From Corythucha ciliata (Eukaryota > Arthropoda > Insecta > Hemiptera > Tingidae), in assembly GCA_038030265.1 (NCBI GenBank), contig CM075939.1, positions 28,935,253 to 28,999,252 of the forward strand: 64,000 nucleotides of DNA, written 5' to 3'. A model generated the notes under the pieces. That model made no database searches, was not told the DNA's origin, and saw only the letters and a list, made by a program, of their open reading frames with translations. Both the position numbers and the translations under genes were made by a program. This document shows, one piece after another, positions 23,608 through 35,334 of the stretch (within the stretch, counting starts at the first letter, position 1; every line of letters begins with the position of its first letter).

Positions 23608-24535
23608 TCAAGCTCTTTTAAAAATAGGAATTTTTCCAGCAGATCCGGCCTTTCTAGACTTCTTCGAAATAATTGTTGCTCGAACTTTTATGGCTGGAGC
23701 CACTCTCACCAATAAATTATTACCCTCTTCATTGACCCAAAAAACGGTTCCTCTTTTCACTGCCGAGATTTTGGCTCGTTTGATAAGATCAGCCAGACAA
23801 GACGCGGTCGTCTCGATACTTTTTTTAATCTCAAGAATCGACGGAATCCGGTCCATCAAAGTTGCCTGATTTAGAGACCCGGAAAGATGTTCTTTCGAAG
23901 TTTGCCCATCCCCCTCAGGGATAGTTGGTTTTGTCTGAGGAATTGGTTCCTTTAACAATGTGACAGAAGAAGGTTGGACCACCTCATCGGGTGCTTTTGA
24001 AGATTTGGGTATTTCTCTTGTTTCCTCAGCACTGAGACTGGTAGGTTCGGCTGGACTACCCAAGATACTCGGTACAGTGCTCCTGTCACGTGCCACTTCA
24101 TTTTCGGAGCTTTCTGATTTTTCGACCAGGCCCTCAGATTTCTCGATGGCTACTGATTCCTTTGATTCTGAAGTTTTATCGTTCCCACTCTCGTTTACAG
24201 TCGGGTTACTCACGGCGGCCTCTCGAGAGAATGTCGATTCCTCTCCCACCGATTCATCATCAAACCCAAAGGCTAACGCTGTGCCCAAAAACAATATTTT
24301 AAATTATAGTGAAAACAAAATGCATTCTATTACATCCAACTGTCGCCTTTGTAGCTGTGGAATCCCGTCGAATCAGTGGTGCAACCAAAACTTCCGCCTC
24401 TTGGAACGGTAGTTCAACGATTTTTCCATAAGCCGGTGGTATCTCTTTCAGTCCGATCTTCACTTTCCTGGTGTTCACGTCACTTGAATCGCTTAGTTCG
24501 GGACCTGGAACTGGCGGCTGGTTTTTACGGCTCAT
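23608..24535 (-). CDS. Two-exon orphan protein, 290 aa, function unknown
   Basis: Exon 1 is complement(24334-24535) and exon 2 complement(23608-24278). A 55-bp intron starts gtaata and ends cacag. The split codon (T + CG, Ser) restores frame, and the open frame upstream of exon 2 is blocked by a stop, so the splice is needed. The ATG at 24535 opens M-S-R-K-N-Q-P-P. A cag directly before it could instead be a splice acceptor, so more 5' sequence is possible. The N-terminal 67 residues are basic and hydrophobic. The middle (residues 75-200) is low-complexity Ser/Glu/Lys with no fold predicted by eye. The C-terminal 80 residues look ordered and are Lys/Arg-rich (ending K-I-P-I-F-K-R-A). No signal peptide, membrane segment or known domain was recognised. 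A lineage-specific gene is likely. Confidence 0.5.
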
Positions 24536-24599
24536 ACTGAATGGAAAATGTTCTGGCCGTTTAACACTAAAACGGCTAGCGGCGTGACCTTACATGGCG

Positions 24600-25060
24600 T
24601 GAAAAAAAAAAAAAATGTTTTGTGGTCATTGGAGGGAAAACATGTGGGTTCTTGTAATTCAAGTTAAATTGCATTTTTCTGCTTGGAAGGTCCCCGAGGT
24701 TTAGATCTTCACGGTTTTAATTGAATAATTGCGTCTCTAATTGAAGAATAATCGGGAACGGACACAAGATAAGAGTTGGGTTATATTACCTTTCCTGGTT
24801 ACCCCAAATTTATTACAGTATTGTGATTTATTTATATTTACTTAATTTTAACGTTCCAAAAGTTGTTTTACGTTTTATGAGCTGAAATTTAGGTCTATTG
24901 CAAAGGTCTATTGTAAGCAATTGATCCACAGACGGAGATAGCTTCTTCCGGTTTTCAGTCACTGAGGCAGAACAGAATGTGTATTCCCTACATCGCTCGG
25001 CCAAGAAGTCTTGTTCCTATGTTACTTGGAAAATGAATTTTGACTAGAGAATCATCAAAA
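24600..25060. other. No gene recognised
   Basis: Spacer between the orphan gene and the THAP-like fragment, with a poly-A/T run at about 24602. Nothing else was seen. Confidence 0.4.
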
Positions 25061-25118
25061 CGTGGTCTTTTTATTCTATAACAAATGGCGTTTATTCGAC
25101 CGATCCAAAAAGAACGAA

Positions 25119-25206
25119 ATGCCGGTGAACTACGCGTTTGTCGGGTGCTACTCGAGGGCTGGAAAGGACCGTGTATCCTTCTTCAGATTCTCTTCCAAGC
25201 ATCAGG
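25119..25206 (+). pseudogene. THAP-like zinc-finger first-exon fragment
   Basis: From the ATG at 25119 the frame reads M-P-V-N-Y-A-F-V-G-C, then S-R-A-G-K-D, then V-S-F-F-R-F, and runs to a consensus-like donor (cagg|gtgagg) near 25206. This order matches the start of THAP domains, in which a Cys pair is followed by a K-D-V-S-F-F-R-F-type strand. The first expected Cys is replaced (Tyr or Phe in its place) and no downstream exon with the W and C-x2-H half was found. It is therefore a decayed THAP gene or P-element/THAP9-like remnant. It ends about 180 bp before a MITE. Confidence 0.4.
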
Positions 25207-25388
25207 GTGAGGTAATCTTCTTCAGCACTATAAAAGGAGCACGTGGGCATTCTACGTTAAGCATTTCCCAACGCTCTTTTCACGCGACCGGCTTCACGAA
25301 AAATGCGTTTCACTCCCTCCACTTGTTCCTACCTCCATGGTTCAAACGAACGTGCCTAATCATAAGAACTCATTGGAGCCAGGCTTAA

Positions 25389-25630
25389 GGCCAGGTCACA
25401 CCTATCATGCACGCTTCCGATCCGACACCGATCATGCATTTTTTTATAGGTGTGGGGACCGTAATAGGCGTTAATACCGAATAATTTACGGCTATTACGC
25501 TTCTCAGCTCTCTCAAATTGCCTTTCCAACCCAAATATAGTCTAACCGTTACGAGGGTTTCCACAGTCTCGGATCCGACATGCATGATCGGTGTCGGATC
25601 GGAAGCGTGCATGATAGGTGTGACCTGGCC
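25389..25630. mobile_element. MITE with perfect 50-bp TIRs
   Basis: Bases 25389-25438 and 25581-25630 are exact reverse complements over 50 bp (outer end ggccaggtcacacctatcat). The flanks are TTAA on the left (25385-25388) and TTTA on the right (25631-25634). The 242-bp element has no coding capacity. Perfect arms suggest recent activity or strong folding constraint. The terminus type (gtcacacc-atgca) resembles the elements at 17680 and 32226. Confidence 0.8.
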
Positions 25631-25639
25631 TTTACCCGA

Positions 25640-27290
25640 GCACTTACGGAGAACTAAATGTACAGATAACCCAACCCTTTTATTCAATTACGATGCAATT
25701 AGAGCTTGAATCGAAAAGAGCCTGAAAAAAGTTCCAGTATAAATCATTCAAAAACCTGCAAATGTCGTTTAATCACCACTCCATCATTTAGACTCCAACT
25801 TCATCGTAACTGATCAAGTAAACAAGAGTTGAATTGATTTTTGTTACCCATCCCGTATTTAGTTCACACGCGAGGCAGAAAAGAGGGTCTTTTCTTCAAA
25901 ATGTCAGTTATCCTTACATTTGCAGATTTTAAACATTTTTCTCGTTTGTATAATTGAATCGTCATCACTCATCAGGTTTCCGCAGAAATGGTTGAGAGGG
26001 TCCCCTCAACAATAACAAACCTGATTAATGAATACTTTTCCTCGTCCCTTCAGCATCTTACTCCAAATTTAGTTACTTGTTATTATATTGTATTGTAACT
26101 GTGGTCCTGTCCCTGGGTTCGTTCCTATAGTTCAAAGAAACTAAGTTCAAAGTTTTTGGAGGGCGCGTTTATCCATATTGTTGATATCTCGCCTTGTCGG
26201 CATCAATTTACTTATACATGTCGTGTAACAATGACATAAATATACAGATTGTCAATCAGTGATAAATTTTAGTTATTAAACGTTTAGTTATAGTCCAGTC
26301 AAATTAACCGAAAAAAACAGGTTACCAGTCAAGAGCTCAAGACGCGTAAAATCATGCCAATGACCAATTAATACGCCGAAAAATGATAAAAATGAACTTG
26401 AACATTTGCGGTTGTTCGTAAGGTTTAAAAAGGGGGGGGGGGTTTGAGGTGTCAGACCTTTCTTGTTTGACTCAGGCGGGATGAATGGCGTTGAGAAGGT
26501 ATCGGCATCGACGATTAGGTCATAAATATGCCACACGAAATCCCTCAACTTTCCTCGGTGTACGACACGCCCGGAGACAGGGTAATCGTACGGCGGAGCG
26601 AAGAAAACGAATCTATTTCCCAGTGGATATCTCCTGATGTGGATGGTCATCGGTGGTGGGAGGGGGTCACCTCACAAAGGGAAAGAGAAAGGGATCTCCC
26701 CAAGGGCAACGTTCCCACTTTTACGGGTTTACCTACAGCGTTACGAAGTTGACCTTTTTCGTCCGCAATTTTGCTCTTCTTCTTCCGCCACCATTTTTTT
26801 GATTTGGTTGTTCCTTCAGACATGAAAGTTATGTAGCTCAGCTTGTACGCCGTGGGGATCCTTACGAATGCATATTTTCAACCCTTTTCCCTTTGTTCGC
26901 AGATGTTTTCACGTAAGCAACGTTTTGTTTCAGGGAACAAAGGCGTGGGGAATGAACTGTTGGTTGAAATTTGTTCGTAAATGTTTCATTAAACAGGCTA
27001 TAAACTCAGGAAAATACCAATTTTAAAAAAATCGATCCAATCAAAAAGGAATGTGCATCCTTCTGCTGGGGAGGGGGGGGTGCATGGTCTTATCACCTTC
27101 GACCAGGCCCACCCTTCCTTAACCACCCACACACTGAATTCAATGCCCACACCCTTTTTCCACAGTCGTAACGTTTAATCTTTTGTAATGTTTATGCATC
27201 GTGGGCCACGCGTTTCTGATCTAATGGTATTAAATTATCACGTTTAGGAGGTGAGCTAAATTTTTTAAATGGAAAATCAAGCAAACTAAT
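25640..27290. other. No gene recognised
   Basis: AT-rich spacer with homopolymer G runs near 26432 and 27066. No exon or element was recognised. Confidence 0.4.
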
Positions 27291-27294
27291 TATC

Positions 27295-27570
27295 ATCAGA
27301 TAGAGCAATTTTTCTCAATTTTAGCAGCAAACAGCGAGTTAGTAAAATCCGAATTCGCTAAGACACCTGTGACTTAATGGGGATAAAGCGCTAACTCATA
27401 GTTAAATGTGAAAAAATCGTAAATTCATGTCGAAAAAACAAGTATTTTCCCCCAATTTTAGCAGAGAATTAACGGTATATTCACATTTAGCGATGAATGA
27501 GCGTTTTTTGTTTTCAATTTTAACCGAGAATCAGGGTTTATCTCTATTTTGAGCGCGGATTAGCTAAGGC
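27295..27570 (+). repeat. Degenerate tandem array, ctcaattttagc family
   Basis: Blocks resembling tttctcaattttagcagcga recur at about 27307, 27450 and 27510 with variable spacers. The same motif family occurs at 34060-34260. It is old and strongly diverged. Confidence 0.45.
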
Positions 27571-27743
27571 CCCCACCCCACCCCTCATTACTTTTAGACC
27601 CCTCATTCCTTCGTCGTTGCGCAATACAGGTTCCGGATCAAAAACAAAAACCCTAAAACATTGAGGCTCATAAAAAATATCTTGTCCAAGGTTCAACTAA
27701 CGTTGGTCGCCTATCGATGGAAGACGAGTATCTTTCTTCCATA

Positions 27744-28881
27744 TTAGAAAAGAAATCTGAAGAATCCGGGGCCCCCTTTGACGTGGGGCCCAGGCCCGTC
27801 GGGCCCCCGCCTAAAGACGGCACTGTGTGGTACCGTATACGAGGGACGAAGGGATTTTTTGTGGACGTCGTCCTTCAAAAAGCCATGTGAACTTGTCGAT
27901 AGGTTCTTGTTGACGAAAGAACGGTTGGTGTTTTCCCGAGTCCGGGCGATTTCTTGTTTAAGAAGTCTAAGCAGATCATCAGTTGGTGTAATGTTTTTTG
28001 TAGGCATGAAATATTCGCTTGGTAGTCGCAGCGCTTGGCCGTAAATTAACTCGGCTGTGCTCCGTCCTTCCTCCTGTCGTACCGCAGACCGAAGACCGAG
28101 AAGTACTGTTGGCAGAATTTTGATCCATTGCGCTTCCTCGAAATGTGCTGTCAATGCTGTTTTGAGCGTCCTATACCGCGTTCTATTGCGCCGTGCGGAT
28201 CCGTTGAATACCGAGAAGCTTTTTTAGCTCTGCAAAAAGGTGAGACTCAAACTGTCTACCCTGATGAGGTGTTACTTTCACTGGTATACCGAAACGCGCT
28301 ATCCAGTGGGTTAGGAACGCCTGATGTGCAATTGTTGAGGCTTCGATGTTGGAGAGTGGTATAGCTTCAGGCCAGCGTGTGTTCCTGTCCATCATTGTGA
28401 GGCAATAGGTCTCCTTGTGAGGGCTTTAGTGGCCCTATGATGTCTAGACGGACGTGTTCTAGTTTATCCGATGGTTCGAATGTTCCAAGGGGAGTGACGG
28501 TATTTTTGTTTACCTACTTTTGTTTTCTGACGGTACACATGTTTTTTCCCATACCCCGTCTTTCTGCACGTTGGGCCAAAAGAAACGTTTGGCTATTAGG
28601 GTTCTTGAAGCACGGATTCCAGGATGACTTATTTTGTGCAGTTGGTCATAAAGGACTCGTCGGAAGCTTTTTGGCAGAAATGGTCTTGGTCGCCCACTTG
28701 ATGTTTCGCAGTGTAGTTTGAGCTCAGTTCCCCAGAATTGAAGAAGGGTTATTTTGTGTCTGTTCTCCTTGAGGAGATCTTGGAGTTCATTGTCGTTTTG
28801 CTGAGCTTCGACGAGTTTTTGAAGGTAGTCGGGTAACTGTTTTCCTTCGCCCTCTGTTTTCTCACCTCCCTCTAATTGCAA
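27744..28881 (-). pseudogene. Decayed Gypsy-type LTR retrotransposon integrase
   Basis: Three minus-strand frames cover an integrase in order. Frame 28881-28510 contains the H-H half of the zinc-binding module (L-H-K-I-S-H-P-G-I-R-A-S). Frame 28395-28183 is the catalytic core, and 28154-27744 carries the R-T-L-K-like helix and the C-terminal region up to S-L-R-P-S-Y. The first catalytic Asp lies in a V-R-L-D-I-I-G-P-L stretch near 28420. The second is lost (P-H-Q-G-R-Q-F-E-S), the segment with the catalytic Glu is deleted near 28170, and the second zinc Cys is Ser. Frame breaks separate the parts. No reverse transcriptase, gag or LTRs were found nearby. It is a dead fragment of an arthropod-type Gypsy element. 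Confidence 0.85.
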
Positions 28882-28899
28882 TTTGTGAATGTAGGGGCG

Positions 28900-31800
28900 T
28901 GCATCAAGCCGAGTTGTTATAAGGGAGTTCCATGGATTCGGCTTGGGGGTTCCGAATTCTCCTTAGTCAAAGCATTTCGTACAATTCCTAGGCAAAGCAT
29001 CAAAGACGCGAATGAATTACACAATTTACCTAAAATGCTACTGATCGGTGATGGAAAGAATGAATTTGCCGTGGGAAAGTAAGAATACTTTTCTGGAAAC
29101 TGTTTCGACCCTTCCCAACCTTCCTCAGTTCCTCGCAAAGCCCTCCTTGATGGGGTAGGGGAAACTGAGCTGCTCAAAAGCTTAGAAGTATACCAGGAAT
29201 ATGATTAAATATCAATTGCTTCGATTTATGAATGCCGGAAGGCATATACGACAAAAGTTTTTCATCTGAAATTTGTGGAGGGGGTGGCTTGTACAGTCAG
29301 CCCAAGAAGGGAGATAGCAAGAAGACTAATTATGAGATTCAGATAGCTGCGCCCCATTTCCCTCTCTGCTCTCTTCTCCCCACCAATTTCTCCTTCATTT
29401 GCTAAGTTTCCTTTTCCAAAACCGATTTGGGTCATTTCCGGAGAGAATGAAGAAGAACCAGGTTGACGCGAGAGTAGGACAAGGAAGAGGTGATGAACGA
29501 AGTGGTGGAAAGGGGTAGAAAGGAAGGATTTAAAGATAGAGCAGGGGGAATGGGGAAAGAGCCAGTTCCACACTTTGAAACTTGAACACGTTATGTTTGT
29601 GATCAAGTATCAGTAAAAATAAAGTTTTAGGGGGTTGCTTATGACATTAAGAGGGGTTGTGATTACTTCATTGCTATATTTGAAAAAGGAAATTAACTGC
29701 GGGATGGAGCTCAAGAGAGAACCATTGATGCATTTTTTTACTACTACTATAAAAACGTTAACAGCGCTTTCTAAAAAAGCGTAGATGGGTTCCACAACTT
29801 GTGTTGCGGTATTCGTACAATCAAGAGAGGTATTTGTGACCCATTATAGGATACTGCATGAATTATATTCGTGTAGGGATTTTCGGCAAAAAAAAATAAA
29901 TAAATAGATGTTTCTGTTACGCACCTCAGTATGTGTTCGTTGCGGGTGCTACACAACCCCCTTCTTCAGCCTTAAAACGTTTTACAAAACATGAAATCGT
30001 CAATTGCATAAGTTTATAAGAAGGGAGATCTCCTCTTCCAGCTATCCATGAAAAACCATGCAACGCGAAGCCTCGTTCACCTGCCGCCGATCGGAAACAC
30101 GATTGGCCCAGAGTGCCTCTGTGGCGTTGAGGGAATGAGCATTATTTGCGTCAAACTTTCGTTTGAGCAAGAAAGAAAGCATCTTTCCGACATACCGAAA
30201 ATCGAGCAGACTATTATGTTAACATCACCTCGTTTACATATATGCTTTTCGAAAGTTACAGAACTTATTCAGAATCGCTCTAGTTTGGATGGGACATCGT
30301 AAAAATCCATAGCGGAACTTTTAAACGAGTTTCCCAATCAGTCCCAGCCCAGGACTCCCAGGGGACAGAAATGTAATCTCGACGGCGCTAATTCTAGAGC
30401 GCACGACAGGCTTGACATGAAAGAATCTTTTTTCACCATATAAACTGCTTTGTTACATTGATATGACGTTACGTTTTTTCCTTTGATTTCTTCGGTTTTG
30501 ATAGAATGGTATAGGAAATTCACGCTGGGCGTTTTGAAACAGCACTAACCCCAGTTTAAAGGACAGAGGAAAAAATTTTAATGGCGTAATATAAAAAGGA
30601 CCTCCTGTGTGTACGGTTTCAAGTGTGTAAACAACTTAAAATCGTTTGAAGGGCAGACCTTTTACCCATAAAAATTGTCGCTTTCGGGCCAGAATATGAC
30701 CGTAATTAAAAATAACGACTTATTCTGAAATAGCCTATTATATTCAAGTAAAGTACCCAAGAGCAGAGCTTTTTTCATTGTTTATTATTTTGTAAGATTT
30801 ATGGTAGAACTTATCTTTGATATTAAACATGCGCAGTCGAAGGCTTTCTTATTTATTAAATAAATGACGATCACTTAAACGTCCTTCAATAAAATTGATC
30901 TTCAATTTTCAGGCCCAGTTGGTACCCTCCTAATTACCCACCAATTCAAAGCATAAATCTCGGTCATCCCTCTTGGACGTTTCACGCTTTAAAAATGGTG
31001 TTGGTAGGGAGGGTGTCATGTTTAAAGCAAAAGGGCTTTCCAGGTTGCCTACACAATATCGCAAACCCAAAAGAGTTTCAAGGGGTGACAGGTTTTATGG
31101 GTTCTCTAGCCAAAAAGACTTTCGACTTTAAGTTTCTCAAGAGAGGTTTTCTATAAGCTTTCTGCCGAGAAAACGTGTCTTCTTGAGAGGGTTGGAGAGA
31201 ATAAAACTAACAAACGAAGTTATGACTCACGGCGAGATGAAGGTGAGGGGACGAAAGACGCGTCTACAGCAGGAACAGCAAAATAAAATGAAGAGGGTGG
31301 ACCAGAAGAAAGCGGCACGAGCGACGGCGGCGAGGAAGATTTAAAATAATTATCATATCGAGCGAAGCATCTTTAGTGCTAAGGAAGATTACTTAACTTC
31401 CAGATTTACTATGCTTATGAAAAACGGCAAAGGGAAAGGGTTAAGTTTTCCCTATAAACTGAACGTTAGTTAAATTTACTTAATTGTTTTTTCACGCAAC
31501 CGTTTGGAGTTTGATGGCGTTTCACGTTAACATTATATAAAATAAATCCAACTTGCAGCCCTACCCCTTCCCTCTTCACACTGACTTGAAATCACCTACT
31601 TATTTTTTATTTTTCTTTGTGTGACATATTCTTCCCATTTTTCCTTTATACCCCTGAATTCGGACTATAAAAACTGTAAAAAACAAAAAAAATTATGGGC
31701 AAGCTTAAATGTAAGCACCTATTTCTCCTATATAAGGAGACAGCAGCAAGAATGCCTTTAGCTGACGCTCTCCCGCTTTTAAAGCCGTATGTGCCATTTT

Positions 31801-32150
31801 GGTTTATTTTGTAGCGAAGAAACATTTTTTGCGACTTCCCTGCCTACCGCCAACGATTTTCGCTTCTTCTTTAATGAAATGGTGTTGCAAGGAAACATTT
31901 CACTGTCCTCTCCCTCTCACAAGATTCTTGGGTTCATCGTAATCGAAATTGTGTCACCAGAGAGCTTTCCTTCTTTGAACATGATGGTCGATAACAAAAT
32001 TATGCAACGTGGCAGGTACAGTGATTTTCGGCTTTGGCGCTGTGTTTGGGGCTGGTGGAAGGCGCATTAGCATGCGAAACGCCCCGAATTTGTGAAGCGT
32101 GCTGAGCATAAGGTCACTAAGGGGGGGCGGGATTACTATCTCGGTACCGT
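28900..32150. other. No gene recognised
   Basis: Sequence upstream of the integrase fragment shows no RNase H or RT. Further frames are short and unrelated to known families. Confidence 0.4.
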
Positions 32151-32156
32151 ACCATA

Positions 32157-32425
32157 TAAAAGTATTCTGGTATAACGGAAGTTGCAACGCGATCGCAGGA
32201 AGAGAGTAGAGATATTCTCTTTTAAGCTCGGTGCACACGATGCATTTTTTCGAAGCATGATGGCCTGCCTGTTCTAAAAAACATCCGGTCACTGCTGGGG
32301 ATCATATGTTTTTTTTCACCATGCAAGTAAACATGCTTCGAATAATGCATCGTGTGCACCGAGCTTAATTCAAGAATCCCATGAATGTGTGATTCGTGTA
32401 ATTAGAAGATACCTGGGAAGAAATC
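32157..32425 (+). repeat. Dispersed repeat, copy A, interrupted by a MITE
   Basis: The flanks of the MITE at 32226-32364 match copy B at 36196-36350: aaagtattctggta, cggaagttgcaacgcgatcg and gagtagagatattctctttt on the left, and gtgattcgtgtaattag-agatacctgg on the right. In copy B the halves are joined without the insert, giving a natural approximation of the empty site. Confidence 0.65.
32226..32364. mobile_element. TTAA-flanked MITE, 139 bp
   Basis: The body is bounded by TTAA at 32222-32225 and 32365-32368. The ends gctcggtgcacacgatgcat are inverted repeats of at least 20 bp and pair onward through cgaagcatg. It has no coding capacity. The TTAA duplication is the hallmark of piggyBac transposition, so mobilisation by a piggyBac transposase is inferred. 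The terminus resembles the elements at 17680 and 25389. Confidence 0.75.
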
Positions 32426-33036
32426 TCGATACCGGTTAGGTGGACGTGGCGTAGAAGTGAGGGCGATTTTCACAAAACAAGAAAAAAAACCCTCAAGGCC
32501 GAGCTCGCAGTTATATGGCGTAACATACTTTATACTTGCTAATCTTGACTTTTCCGAGTGTGCTTGTGAAAAGGTATAAGTCTCCCGCGCCACTTAAAGC
32601 CATTTATCTCCGCCTGCCTCTTTCGTCCCCTTCCCACCAACACAGTGTTAAGACACAAGGATACAGGATGAGTGCTCGAGCCGTATCGTCTCTACGAAAA
32701 CCTCTCTAGGAAGCTGTACCTATCAGTGCTGGATTTAAAGTAGGGTGGGGGATATGGCTTGAGAGTTGAGAGCCAAAGGTTCTAAATGGAAGGGTTGGCA
32801 AGAAGGAAAAGACCCGCTTAGGACAAATGAGCAACACGTGTGCTACAATCCTTGATTTGTGACCGTTTTTACGTCCTTACAAAACTTAAGTAATGATATA
32901 CGTCAAAAGGTGAGAGGTGGTTACTGTTTATTCAAACTTTTGAATGAGGGGGGACCAGTCTCGCTTTTCTTAAGTTGACGTCCCACGGTCCCAGTATATC
33001 CTATACAAAATTCACTTTCACTTTAACACTAACTTA

Positions 33037-33200
33037 AGGGCCGATTACACTTGCAAATATTGCCGGAATTCAGAAAATTGCTCCACAAAAAGTTGCCCGC
33101 CAACTCATGGCAATATTTATTGCCGTTCCACGTCACGAGTAACATATCTTGCCAGAGGTTGCTCCATTTTTACACTAATTACAATTTTTGCACAAGAGCG
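33037..33200. repeat. Possible TTAA-MITE relative, decayed
   Basis: TTAA followed by gggccgattacacttgcaaa at about 33037 resembles the TTAA+ggccaggtcacacc end at 25385. Partial inverted matches (ttgctcca, acactaattaca) occur to about 33190, but a clean second terminus was not found. Confidence 0.3.
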
Positions 33201-33614
33201 AGATGGGAAGCAGTTGCTCTCGATGTTTCAAGAACAGGCCGTTGTCGCTGCTGCGGTAGTGATCATCGCAGCCCGTGGAAGAAGGAGGAAAAAGAGATTT
33301 TTTTTGGATCATCAGCGTTTATCGCTCTATTCTCTCAAAAATCCCTTTCTTGGCGTCATGCCCCCTTTCCCTGAAGTTCCGAACGTTGTCCCCCCTTTTG
33401 AACGTGTTTTGTTCTATGGATTTCAATTTTTTTCATTTATATATTTCTTTTTGAAAACCATATTAAATATTTAATAATTTAATTTATTTAACATTAAATA
33501 TTATTATTTAAAGAAGTAAATTAATTAATTAAAATTGTCATTGGCCATGTTGTCGTGGAGTTATTCAGACGTCCGGGTGATACAGTTGTTGTCTATCCAC
33601 AAAAAGTTGTTTTT

Positions 33615-33665
33615 ATTTATTTATTGGTCGAATCGATTTTCAGCCTGTCTAGGCCATCATCAGGA
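33615..33665 (-). ncRNA. Hammerhead-like motif with AATAAATAAA tail
   Basis: The minus strand reads CTGATGA (33663-33657), a stem-loop of TGGCC/GGCT type with the loop TAGACA, then GAAAA, and then a tail with AATAAATAAATAAA. This layout is typical of hammerheads in Penelope-like element ends. The canonical GAAAC-GUC is altered to GAAAATCG, so cleavage is doubtful. Confidence 0.4.
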
Positions 33666-33879
33666 CCCTAATTAATACCGCAATATTAGTACGAATAACC
33701 TTCTTTAAATAAATACATTAAAAATTGAAACCTAATTATCACAGATAGGAGCTTTGAAGTTGACGGACGGGGGGGGGGGGGTACGAATTTGCGGCTATTC
33801 GTCATGGCGCTGTCGTGGCCGACTAGATCGGATTCAAAGTTTCGAAATTGACGAGAGATTTAATTTCTTGGCCCGGCAT

Positions 33880-34310
33880 CCATGGCCAATAAAATAAATC
33901 CCCGAAACTTGGAGGCTAGCCCGGGATGTTCAGCCACTTTTGCCCGAAACTTGCAAGTTCCCGGCAAACACCCGATTTAGACCCACAACTGGCTATTTCG
34001 CGGATATTTAGACCCGAAACTTACAATTACCGCAGACATACAGCTTAAAATGAAGTAATATTGAGGCTATTTCTCTCAATGTTAGCTGCAAATGAACGCT
34101 TTTCTCAATTTTATCCACGAATAATGAATTTTAGTTGGCAATAGGCGATTTTTCACTTTTATCCTTGAATTTAATACTTTTTCTGAATTTGAGCTGCGAA
34201 TGAGCGGTTTTAATACGTCGCGAATTAGCGTTTTTCTCGATTTCATGTTAGACGTAAAGCGACTTCGTGAAAAATGACCATTTTTTCTGTAGAAAATCTG
34301 TTCTCGGGCT
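33880..34310 (+). repeat. Degenerate tandem arrays, gaaacttgcaa and ctcaattttagc families
   Basis: From 33890 to 34050 blocks like cccgaaacttgcaatttcgc recur. From about 34060 to 34260 they give way to tttctcaattttagctgcga blocks like those at 27295-27570. Both families are old and diverged. Confidence 0.5.
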
Positions 34311-34319
34311 GAATTTCAA

Positions 34320-35330
34320 GATTATTAGGATTATTTAGAATCAAAATGTCCAGTTTTAATGTTGATCAGCCTGTTTTGAAAAAGCAAATTGACGGTTTCC
34401 GAGTGCAGCTGGTTTCAAATAAAGACGATTTGTAGAAGGGTGGGGTTGGAGGCCACTGAGTCGAAAGAAGAATGTGAAATTTCCAGGTTAAAAATCAAGT
34501 GTATTCTATAATGGTGACTAAATACCGGGGGGCAAGATGTTTGGTATAGAACGGAACTCTATTTGCGTTTTAAAGAGCAAACAACACAAATCTGTGGTCA
34601 TCTCGAAGACATATCATTTTTGGTGGGTATACTTCCTTTCCTGAACGAACATTGAAGTGCAATACAAAAAGCCAAAGTAATAAAGTAAGGTGGTTGATGC
34701 TGGGGGGGGGGGGCGAACCTTAGGGACAAAATTGGAACAATGTTTCATGAAAAAGAAGAGTTCATCAGATTTATGGTTGAGACCCTCCTTTATTTAAATA
34801 TTTATTCTGCTAACGTACAAATAATGCGTCTTGATATCTTTCACGCGAGGTATAACAGATTGATATTTCAAAGGAAAACGCCCCTGTCCGTGTTAAGCTT
34901 TCCCAGACAATTGTTATCACGTTTTGGAGGTGAATTGATCACTTTCGTTATCCACTCATTGTACGAGTAAAAGAAGACGTGAACGTCTGGGGAGTCTTTT
35001 AATCCGCACGCTATTCCCCGCGTTATAATACTGTGCATACAGAAACAACCTATAATAAACACTTGCGAACTCAATCCCGTTGTTGCTTTGACAAAACCAA
35101 TTCCAGATGGTTTCCTTATAACGTCTGGTGAGGAATTGATGTTTTCTAAAGCCGTGCAAAATAACGCCTTTCGTCTCCTTACTGAGTGGGGCGAAAAAGG
35201 TGTGTGTCAGATTCCTTATAAAACAAGATTTATGTCATTTCTTTACGCGTCCGGCAATTAATTAATTAACTGTGTTTAGACGGCCTTATCTCGGACAATT
35301 ATTGGGTTCACTCGCCCCTCACCTCACCCC
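34320..35330. other. No gene recognised
   Basis: AT-rich sequence with a G run near 34703. No exon or element was identified. Confidence 0.4.
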
Positions 35331-35334
35331 CTAG

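Noticed and set aside
24540..24610. Extra 5' exon for the orphan gene (gtaagg donor and cag acceptor before the ATG)
   Set aside because: The would-be exon is a poly-T tract with no coding sense. An untranslated leader exon remains possible.
25967..26005. Hammerhead-like gaaac and ctgatgag boxes on the minus strand
   Set aside because: The boxes are in the wrong order for a hammerhead.
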